From CAZQAA01 sp964591255 (GTDB taxonomy: Bacteria; Desulfobacterota; DSM-4660; Desulfatiglandales; Desulfatiglandaceae): a stretch of 13,067 bases of DNA. Location: assembly GCA_964591255.1 (NCBI GenBank), contig CAZQAA010000152.1:1-13067 (forward strand), written 5' to 3'. The notes beneath the pieces were generated by a model. That model saw only the letters and a list, made by a program, of their open reading frames with translations, ran no database searches and had not been told where the DNA came from. The translations under genes were made by a program, and so were the position numbers. Below, piece by piece: positions 6,815-13,067 of this stretch (position 1 is its first letter; every line of letters starts with the position of its first letter).

Positions 6815-7834
6815 ATGAATAGCTCAACGAAACTGGGTGGATTTAAGATACTCAAGGGGGTAGTTTGGACATCTCTTGTCCTGTCGAAAGATAGCGGAAA
6901 TCCAGTGGTGGAGTTTTTCCATTACCTGGCTTCCGAACAAATAAATATTCCCTTTGTTACCTGTGTAAATCAGGGAAATGCCTGGCTGCTTAATTTGGCA
7001 TTTGAATCGGATGAGGCCAGTAAGGCATCAGCAGTATTTGAGAAAAAGGCCCTCAATAAAGAGGCCATGAAAACCTCTGGTGCAGCGATTCTATCGATTT
7101 TTCCCCACAAAAAAAGTCCAAAAATAACCGGTGCTGTTCTCGATATATATGGCAGAGAGATGGTTAATCCAGCGGCATTTGCCAGTTCTCCGTCAGCCAT
7201 TTCTGTGGTGCTGAGAGAGGAAACTATCGATAGGGCTACCAGTTGTCTGTTTGAACCTCTCCGTTTCAGCGCATATAGAACCCCGGAAGACTGGAAGCTT
7301 GCCCAGAAAGGCAAAGAGACTCTGTACAAGGAGGTTGTTGCCTCATATCAGGAAAAAAGGCCCAAGGTCTATTTTATCGAATGGCAGGATGAGCAGTTTC
7401 TGTTAGAGGTGATGTTGGCTGGAGAAAAATTGCGTCTTTTGGGATATGCCTTTCAAAAATTTGATGAGACAGGCATCCCCTTGAATTTTTTGGTTTCAAC
7501 CCCCCTTGAGATCGGAAAAGATGTGGGCTTCTTTTTTTGTGTCCCTACCATTCCAGAGGTTGTCTATGACGATATGCTCAAGAGAGCAGTCCCCGGAGCT
7601 TCAACAAGACAGATACCACATGTAGCTGTCTTTTCTATGAACGGGCCACATTTCGGTGATCGTTACGGTATTATAAGCGATCTCTTTATGGCCCTTGATT
7701 CGGCCCAAATTGAACTTTTAGGTCTGAGTTGCTCTATCCATTCTATTACAGGAGCCCTTCCCGGTGATAAGATACATGATGCCTTAGAGGCCATTCAGGG
7801 GTGTTTTGATGTCCCTTCGATCATCAAAAGATAA
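6815..7834 (+). CDS. ACT-domain-containing protein, probable ligand-sensing regulator
   Basis: Protein of 339 residues made mostly of ACT-like units. The N-terminal part (about residues 16-150) looks like the paired ACT domains at the end of aspartate kinases, with short segments such as V-V-W-T-S-L-V-L and A-I-S-V-V-L. The last unit (about 267-330) has the clear ACT start signature G-P-H-F-G-D-R-Y-G-I-I followed by a helix and I-E-L-L-G-L-S. The region between (about 180-260) may hold a further divergent unit. No kinase, DNA-binding or membrane segment is visible, so an amino-acid or cofactor sensor acting through protein contact is plausible, but the ligand is unknown. The ATG at 6815 has no good ribosome site and may depend on coupling to the response regulator 30 bp upstream. 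It is the last gene of the plus-strand operon. Confidence 0.6.
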   Translation: MNSSTKLGGFKILKGVVWTSLVLSKDSGNPVVEFFHYLASEQINIPFVTCVNQGNAWLLNLAFESDEASKASAVFEKKALNKEAMKTSGAAILSIFPHKKSPKITGAVLDIYGREMVNPAAFASSPSAISVVLREETIDRATSCLFEPLRFSAYRTPEDWKLAQKGKETLYKEVVASYQEKRPKVYFIEWQDEQFLLEVMLAGEKLRLLGYAFQKFDETGIPLNFLVSTPLEIGKDVGFFFCVPTIPEVVYDDMLKRAVPGASTRQIPHVAVFSMNGPHFGDRYGIISDLFMALDSAQIELLGLSCSIHSITGALPGDKIHDALEAIQGCFDVPSIIKR

Positions 7835-7866
7835 AAAAGGATGTTCCTGATACCGGCATAATACCG

Positions 7867-7886
7867 ACATATGATATTACATATGT
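7867..7886. repeat. AT-rich perfect inverted repeat between convergent operons
   Basis: ACATATG (7867-7873) and CATATGT (7880-7886) form a perfect 7-bp stem with a 6-nt loop in the 68-bp gap between two convergent genes. It might weakly terminate transcription from both sides. It is AT-rich and has no U-tract, so it is not a typical intrinsic terminator, and an operator-like role cannot be excluded. Confidence 0.35.
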
Positions 7887-7902
7887 AGATACACACACCT
7901 TG

Positions 7903-8748
7903 TCATTCTGCAGTCGCCTCTTTCTTTTTTGCCTTTATGGTTCTCTCTTCTTCAGGAATAGGCGGCGGAACAGGTTCACCGGAAATTTTCTTCACCGCAC
8001 CAAAGCGGGAGGGACAGGCTTCAAAGCAAGTGCCGCATTTTATACATTTTTCCTGATCAATGACATGAATCGTTTTTTTGGCACCCACAATTGCCTCTGC
8101 AGGACATTTCCTGAGACACATTCCACATGCCTGACACTTATCCGGATCAATATAGTACGATGGTACCTCACTGAATAATTCGTCTATCTCGTCACTTGTG
8201 AACAATCCATCATACTCTGCTTCGTTTTCGAGACGTGATTCCAGCTTCTCCTTTTTTGCCAACTTGATATATGGGACCAGCTTTATGATTTCTTCCAGTT
8301 TTACCTTTAACTCATTACGGTCTATCCCTTCGGCCTCGCCAAGGGGCCCCAACTCCCGTACTGTGTTAGAAAAGCTGTCTACTATTGCGGCAAAACGCAT
8401 TCCTTCAGCAGAAGACATAAAATCGATCTTTATCCTTTCTGGATTCAGACCTATGTGTTCCATTATCTTTTTACATAAAAGTACCATATTCAGGGCGTGG
8501 TAATTCCCATTGGTTATATAATTACATTCATTAAGGCGGCATCCACCTATGAAGACACCGTCAGATCCATTTAGGAAGGCTTTGAGTACAAATTTCAAGT
8601 CAACTCTACCGGAACACATGACACGGATAAGCCTGATTTCAGGTGCATATTGCAGTCTGGAAACTCCAGCCAGGTCAGCAGCGCCGTATCCTCACCAATG
8701 GCACACAAACCCTAATATTTTTGGTTTGAATTTCGATCCTGTACCCAT
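7903..8748 (-). CDS. mvhD: MvhD-ferredoxin fusion, selenocysteine-containing
   Basis: Electron-transfer subunit of 281 residues: an MvhD-like [2Fe-2S] domain (about 10-140), a charged linker, and a C-terminal ferredoxin domain with two 4Fe-4S motifs (C205-C208-C211-C215 and C235-C238-C241-C245). The last 25 or so residues are proline-, glutamate- and lysine-rich and probably disordered. Read through the TGA at 8692-8694, the N-terminus gives FVCHW-Sec-GYGAADLAG and RLQYAP, which match the family, so the true start is ATG 8748 and not the internal ATG at 8619. The other cluster residues are C16, C45, C70 and C75. AAGGAG at 8759-8764 supports the start. It lies 51 bp behind the second hdrA and is the last gene of the minus-strand operon. 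It likely receives electrons from, or gives them to, HdrA and offers the ferredoxin arm to an unseen partner such as a hydrogenase or formate dehydrogenase. Confidence 0.88.
8657..8691 (-). promoter_or_regulatory. Candidate bacterial SECIS element of mvhD-ferredoxin gene
   Basis: On the minus strand, 22 nt after the TGA, CTGGA (8669-8665) pairs with TCCAG (8661-8657) around the loop GTT. The stem is perfect, the loop begins GU like the E. coli fdhF element, and the TGA-to-loop distance is 27 nt. The fold was derived by eye. Confidence 0.6.
8692..8694 (-). other. In-frame TGA, probable selenocysteine codon (Sec19 of mvhD-ferredoxin)
   Basis: The codon context is F-V-C-H-W-TGA-G-Y-G-A-A-D-L-A-G, the same position as the TGA in the plus-strand mvhD and as the second cysteine of the CNWC motif in cysteine-type relatives. 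Similarity continues on both sides. Confidence 0.88.
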
Positions 8749-8758
8749 TCTTTTCTCA

Positions 8759-8764
8759 CTCCTT
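8759..8764 (-). promoter_or_regulatory. Ribosome binding site of mvhD-ferredoxin gene
   Basis: AAGGAG on the minus strand, 10 nt before the ATG at 8748. It supports a start upstream of the TGA. There is no comparable site before the internal ATG at 8619. Confidence 0.7.
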
Positions 8765-8799
8765 TATAAACAATGCCGGCCGTATTCAGTCGCATATCT

Positions 8800-11700
8800 T
8801 CAGACATCTCCAACTGCCGTATCAAATTGTTGTATAATCTCTTCTTCTGGAACTGCCGCGTCAATTTGGCTTAATATTTCTTCATCTGTAAAGTGTTTCA
8901 AGGTAATGGCTCCTGTTGGACATTTTGCATTACACAGTCCATCTCCTTTACATAAAACAGGATTAACCTCAGCTTTTTTCCCTTGTTTGGTCTTACGAAA
9001 ATCTATAGCACCATATGTGCAAGCTGAGACACACGCCCCACATCCCATACACTTTTTCTCATCTACCTCACAAACAGCACCTGAGACTGTAACTGTATCA
9101 TGTGAGAGAAGAGCTGTGGCCCGACCTGCAGCTCCATAGGACTGGTTAATAACTTCAGGTATGTGTTTGGGATAGTGCGCCGTTCCACAAAGAAAGACAC
9201 CATCTGTGGCAAAGTCAACAGGTCTTAATTTGACATGGGCCTCTTTGAAAAAATTATCCGGCCCCAAGGCAACTTTAAATAATTCAGATATTTCCCCATT
9301 TGCTGCAGGAGGAATAACCGCAGCAGACAAGGCAAGGTAATCGGCATCTATTGCAAGGGCCTGACCTAAGATGGGATCAGACACAATAACCCTCAACACC
9401 GGTCGTCCCCCTTCCTCAACAGCCTCTACCCGAGGTGTTTCCCCCGGCTCATAGCGGATAAACCTTATATCCTTTTCGGACGCATCACGATAATAATTTT
9501 CCATAAGACCATAGGTCCTCATATCTCGAAAGAGGATATAGATGTCCATATCAGGATTTTTATCTTTCAGTTTTAATGCATTTTTCACAGCCTGACTGCA
9601 ACATATCCTGGCACAATAATTTCGCTCTTCATTCCTGCAACCTACACATTGGATCATAACAAGAGTTGCTGCATTCATCAGGGTTTCATCTTCTTGAGCG
9701 ATATGTTCTTCCAGCTCCAACTGGGTCATCACCCTTTCATTTTCGCCATACAGATACTCGGTGGGCGTATATTCATCAGCACCAATGGCTATGACAGATG
9801 CACCATGCTTGATTTCAGTGATTCCTTTGCTGCTTTTCACCCTGGTTACGAAATTTCCAATATAGCCTGTGGCCTCTGTAATAGTACTCTCTGTAGATAC
9901 ATGTATCTGGGGATGCTGATAAACCTTTTGCACAAGATCACTCAAATATGATTGGACATCCAGCCCCTCCAATGTGTAATGAAGCCTTTTTGCCGTTCCC
10001 CCCAGATTTGAACCCTTTTCCACCAGATAAACATCATGACCCTGATTGGCTATGGAAAGCGCACAATTCATGCCGGCTATACCTCCTCCGACCACTAAAG
10101 CGGTTTTGTTTACCGGTAGTTCAATTTCCTGCAAAGACTCTAAATGGCGCGCCCTAGCTACTGCCATTCGTATTATATCCTTTGCCTTCTGGGTGGCTTC
10201 TTCTTTCTCCAGAGAGTGGACCCATGAGTTATGCTCCCTGATATTGGCCATTTCCATATAATATTGATTAAGGCCTGCTTCCCGAACAGTGTCCCGGAAT
10301 AAGGGTTCAAGGGTCCTGGGACTGCAGGCGGCGACAACCACTCGATTAAGCCCTTTTTCCTTTACCATATCTGCTATTTCCTTGGCAGAATTGGTAGTGC
10401 ATGAAAACAGCTGTTCCTGAGCCCAAACAACATTGGGTAAGGTTAAGGAATATTCGACTGTGGAAGGGACATCAACTACCCTTCCGATATTGGCTCCACA
10501 ATGACATACAAAGACCCCTATCCGTGGCGCCTCTTCGGATACATCTTTTTCAGCCGGATATATTCTCTCCTGTGTCAATTTTTCTCTTCGATAATCAAGG
10601 AATTCGGCACACTGGGCACCTGCTGCGCTGGCAGTAATAACTGACTCTGGGATATCCAAAGGCCCCAAGAATGCCCCGGTTGCAAATATTCCTGGATTAG
10701 AGGTCTCAATGGGATTAAGTGGATTGGTCTTACAGAAGTTGTGTGAATTGAGCTCAATTCCGAATTTTTCTGCCAGGTCATCATGATCGGCAGGAGGATT
10801 TAACCCCACAGACAAGACCACCAGATCGAATTCTTCTTCCTTTACCCCGTCGTCAGAGGTGGAATATCGTAAGGTGACATTCTTGGTTTCAGGGATCTCT
10901 TTCCCTATTGAAACATAACTTCGGATAAACCTAACGCCTGGTAAATCCGCGGCCCTTTGATAGTATGTCTCAAAATCCTTGCCATAGGACCGGATATCGT
11001 TATGGAATATGGTACATTCTACATCTGGATAATGATCTTTTGTCAAAAGTACCTGTTTCTGGGTGTAGGTACAACATACTGCTGAACAATAGCTGTTATC
11101 CCCCTCGGTGACCCGTCTGGAACCTACGCATTGAATCCAGGCTATTTTATGGGGATGCTTTTTATCCGAAGGCCTCCTTACCTCGCCCTCATATGGCCCG
11201 GTTGAAGATAACAAGCGTTCAAAGTCAAGACTGGTTACCACGTTCTGCATTTTTCCATAGCCATAGGCATTTTTCACCTTTGGATCAAATGGTTCAAATC
11301 CTGGAGACAGAAGTATTGCTCCTACCTTTATTTCCTTCTTTGTCGGTGCTTGAGAGAAATCTATGGCGTCATTTTCACATACAGCCTCACAAATGCGACA
11401 TTTATTCTCTTTAAGATATAGACAGTTTTCATCGATATAGGTGATAAGAGGAACGGCTATGGAAAAATAGATATGGACTGCCTTGTTTGTGGACAACTCC
11501 TGGTTATATGGATCGGGAATCAGAACAGGACAATATTCTACACAGGTGGTACATCCGGTGCATTTGTCCTCTATAATGTATCTGGGCTTTTTTGTCAGGA
11601 TTACCTTAAAATCACCCGGTTCCCCTTCTACACTTTCAACTTCTGTATAGGTCAGGATTTCAATATTGGCATGACGGTCGGCCTCGACCATTTTGGGTGC

Positions 11701-11952
11701 AAGTATTCATGTGGAACACTCATTAGTGGGAAAAGTTTTGTCAAGCTGGCCCATGTGTCCGCCGATTGACGGCCCTTTTTCAACCAGATAGACCTTAAAA
11801 CCCGCAGCGGCTAGGTCAAGAGAGGCCTGAATACCGCTGACCCCGCCACCAACAACCATCACATCGCCAAAATTACTATCTTTATAACCTTCACAAAGTT
11901 GTTGAATTTTTTCTTCCGGCAATAATTCTTTTTCCACTTTATATAACCTCAT
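8800..11952 (-). CDS. hdrA: HdrA-like iron-sulfur flavoprotein with selenocysteine (tandem HdrA)
   Basis: FAD- and Fe-S-containing core of an Hdr complex, the expected site of electron bifurcation or confurcation. With the TGA at 11707-11709 read as Sec the protein has 1050 residues. Order: FAD site GGGVSG (35-40); C79-S-T-Sec82 loop followed by ILAPKM; 4Fe-4S cysteines C131, C134, C137, C141; second ferredoxin set C177, C185, C188, C192; then a CVGSR...CC cluster motif. A second HdrA unit begins with RIGVFVCHCGANIG and has its own FAD site (GGGIAG), a CVGCR...CC motif and two C-terminal 4Fe-4S motifs. Unlike the plus-strand HdrA it has no NAD(P)H module in the ferredoxin domain, and the extra N-terminal HdrA domain is absent before the first FAD site. 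ATG 11952 lacks a good ribosome site (see the note on 11953-12042). It lies 56 bp after hdrD and 51 bp before mvhD-ferredoxin. Confidence 0.9.
11674..11706 (-). promoter_or_regulatory. Candidate bacterial SECIS element of second hdrA
   Basis: On the minus strand, GGTCG (11689-11685) pairs with CGACC (11680-11676) around the loop AGGC. The stem extends by one G-U and one A-U pair (11690 with 11675, 11691 with 11674) to seven pairs. The loop starts 22 nt after the TGA and has G at its second position, which fits bacterial SECIS rules. Confidence 0.65.
11707..11709 (-). other. In-frame TGA, probable selenocysteine codon (Sec82 of second hdrA)
   Basis: The context is T-F-P-T-N-E-C-S-T-TGA-I-L-A-P-K-M. 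HdrA relatives carry C-S-x-C-I-L-S-P-K-M here, so the TGA replaces the second cysteine. Methanococcal HdrA is a known selenoprotein. The frame stays open and homologous for 81 codons before and 968 after. Confidence 0.92.
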
Positions 11953-12008
11953 TAATTTTTTTGTACTTGTATAGTCCGGATCGGCCGGGTTAGCCGTACG
12001 TATTCTAA
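11953..12008 (-). other. hdrD-hdrA spacer, open in the hdrA frame
   Basis: The 56-bp spacer has no stop in the hdrA frame, which stays open back to 12042 inside hdrD. Translated it reads I-R-T-A-N-P-A-D-P-D-Y-T-S-T-K-K-L before the ATG at 11952, which looks coding-like, but it contains no ATG, GTG or TTG. No Shine-Dalgarno lies before 11952. The nearest purine-rich stretch, CAGGAAG, is near the hdrD stop. Confidence 0.4.
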
Positions 12009-13067
12009 CTAAATAACTTCCTGTATTATCTCCGTAATGTCCTTAATCTCTATCTTTTCGTCGACCCCCATGGTTACCCTGCTGTCTTCAAACATGGTAA
12101 TGCAATAAGGACAGCAAGTTACTAGCACCTCGGCCCCAACCCCAACGGCCTGTTCTATCCTGAGGTCTCCGAATCTTTCACCCTTGTGAGTTTCCATCCA
12201 TACTCTGCCGCCCCCTCCTCCACAACAGAGGCTCTCCAAACGGGAATCGGGCATTTCATTAAACTCTACACCGGGCACCTTTTTCAGGACTTCTCTCGGT
12301 TCGTCAAATATACCGTTATGTCGACCCAGATAACATGGGTCATGATAAGTGATTTTTTTGCTGTAATCCTTGGTGAGTTCAATTTTTCCATTATTTATAA
12401 GCTCGAACAGGTATTGAGAGATATGAATTATCTCAAAATTCACCATAAATTCAGGATATTCGTTCTTGAAGGTGTGGTAGCAGTGAGGAGAATTAACAAC
12501 TATTTTTTTTACCCCGTGATCTATAAAGGCCTTTATGTTTTCCCGGGCCAGGCGTTGGAACAATTCTTCATCACCTGTCTTGCGGATACTTTCCCCGCAG
12601 CAATTCTCCTTAGTGCCCAGTATTCCGAAATCCACACCGGCCTTGTTGAGAATATCGGCCGTGGCCCGGGCCACTCTTTTCAATCTCGGGTCATAGCAGG
12701 GATAGCAGCCGGGAAAATATAAAATTTCCATTTCGCCGGTGAAGTTTTTTATTGAGAGGCCTTCTGCCCAATCGGTCCTCTTTTTTCGTTCTTCACCAAG
12801 AGGATTCCCTTCACCAATAAGGCTTCCGACCGCGGTACGTACAGGCTTTACAGAATCCGGGAACACGCCATATTCCGTGGCAACCCTGCGTAAAGCTATC
12901 CCGGATTCTATCTGTTTTACATCCCGAGGACACTGCTGAGGGCATTTTCCGCAGGTAGTACAAAGCCACATCTCTTCACTTTCTATTTCAGTAAAACCGA
13001 ACACCGCCTGTCGTACCAACTTGCGCATACTAAAGGTTCTTACCCTGTTCCACGGGCATACAGTATC
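12009..13067 (-). CDS. hdrD: HdrD-like (HdrC-HdrB fusion) Fe-S oxidoreductase, 5' end off window
   Basis: Subunit with an HdrC-like ferredoxin part followed by an HdrB-like part with two CCG domains, the usual site of thiol-disulfide chemistry in Hdr complexes. The frame stays open beyond the ATG at 13028 to the window edge and encodes C-P-W-N-R-V-R-T-F-S, the end of a first 4Fe-4S motif, so the real start lies outside and 352 residues are visible. The second 4Fe-4S motif is CTTCGKCPQQCP. Counting from the Met at 13028, CCG domain 1 has C108, C111, C143, C144 and only C183 of the last pair (S-P-H-C). Domain 2 is complete: C232, C268, C269, C305 or C306, and C309. No membrane segment is visible, so it is soluble. 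It is the first visible gene of the minus-strand operon, 56 bp before hdrA. The natural substrate (a disulfide, DsrC-like protein or other) is unknown. Confidence 0.88.
   Translation of the reverse strand, partial: DTVCPWNRVRTFSMRKLVRQAVFGFTEIESEEMWLCTTCGKCPQQCPRDVKQIESGIALRRVATEYGVFPDSVKPVRTAVGSLIGEGNPLGEERKKRTDWAEGLSIKNFTGEMEILYFPGCYPCYDPRLKRVARATADILNKAGVDFGILGTKENCCGESIRKTGDEELFQRLARENIKAFIDHGVKKIVVNSPHCYHTFKNEYPEFMVNFEIIHISQYLFELINNGKIELTKDYSKKITYHDPCYLGRHNGIFDEPREVLKKVPGVEFNEMPDSRLESLCCGGGGGRVWMETHKGERFGDLRIEQAVGVGAEVLVTCCPYCITMFEDSRVTMGVDEKIEIKDITEIIQEVI

Noticed and set aside
4281..8694. Alternative genetic code with TGA read as Trp or Gly
   Set aside because: Six genes in the window end at TGA as an ordinary stop (hdrA 4234-4236, metV, metF, response regulator, mvhD-ferredoxin, second hdrA). 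The internal TGAs align with cysteine and not with Trp or Gly.
8549..9139. 196-codon open frame on the plus strand across the mvhD-hdrA junction
   Set aside because: It spans the antisense of two genes and their spacer, including the Sec region, and the translated product is low-similarity filler.
8800..11952. hdrA split into two genes or a pseudogene with a nonsense mutation
   Set aside because: The TGA is at the conserved Cys/Sec position, a SECIS-like hairpin follows, and two other genes in the window show the same pattern. Stops other than this one TGA are absent over more than 1000 codons.
12186..12722. 178-codon open frame on the plus strand opposite hdrD
   Set aside because: It is antisense to conserved CCG domains, and its composition shows no motif. 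It is treated as a chance frame.
1..13067. CRISPR array, tRNA/rRNA gene, insertion sequence or phage genes
   Set aside because: No regularly spaced repeats, no cloverleaf-like intergenic sequence and no transposase or phage motifs were seen. Almost all of the window is coding for redox and folate enzymes.

Overview
The window looks like chromosomal DNA of moderate GC from an anaerobic bacterium. The best guess is a sulfate-reducing or syntrophic member of the Desulfobacterota (former Deltaproteobacteria) that uses the Wood-Ljungdahl pathway. The grounds are gene content: heterodisulfide-reductase-like (Hdr) flavoproteins, MvhD-like electron-transfer subunits, a MetV/MetF methylenetetrahydrofolate reductase and several selenocysteine (Sec) codons. 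No rRNA or other taxonomic marker is present, so this placement is inference. TGA is also the ordinary stop of six of the nine genes, so the in-frame TGAs are not a recoded genetic code.

Left and centre, plus strand (1-7834): a very large HdrA-type flavoprotein, cut by the left edge, carries a complete GltD/NfnB-like NAD(P)H-FAD module inserted in its internal ferredoxin domain. It overlaps a selenocysteine-containing MvhD-like gene. metV and metF follow (4-bp overlap), then a stand-alone response regulator and an ACT-domain protein. The hdrA-mvhD-metV-metF order resembles the Moorella methylenetetrahydrofolate reductase complex, for which coupling of NADH oxidation to methylene-THF reduction through Hdr/MvhD subunits has been proposed. 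HdrB and HdrC are not in view and could lie left of the window.

Right, minus strand (7903-13067, transcribed leftward): an HdrC-HdrB fusion (HdrD-like, cut by the right edge), a second HdrA whose frame is interrupted by one in-frame TGA, and an MvhD-ferredoxin fusion, also with an in-frame TGA. This is a complete Hdr/MvhD electron-transfer cassette whose input enzyme is not visible. The two operons converge on a 68-bp gap at 7835-7902.

The main result is that three genes that look broken or shortened by TGA are best read as selenoproteins: hdrA (Sec82), mvhD (Sec16) and mvhD-ferredoxin (Sec19). Each TGA falls where relatives have a cysteine, the protein similarity continues on both sides, and each is followed at 20-27 nt by a small hairpin whose loop has G in the first two positions, as expected for a bacterial SECIS. 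The left-edge hdrA begins just downstream of the equivalent site and carries the remains of a similar hairpin, so it may be a fourth.
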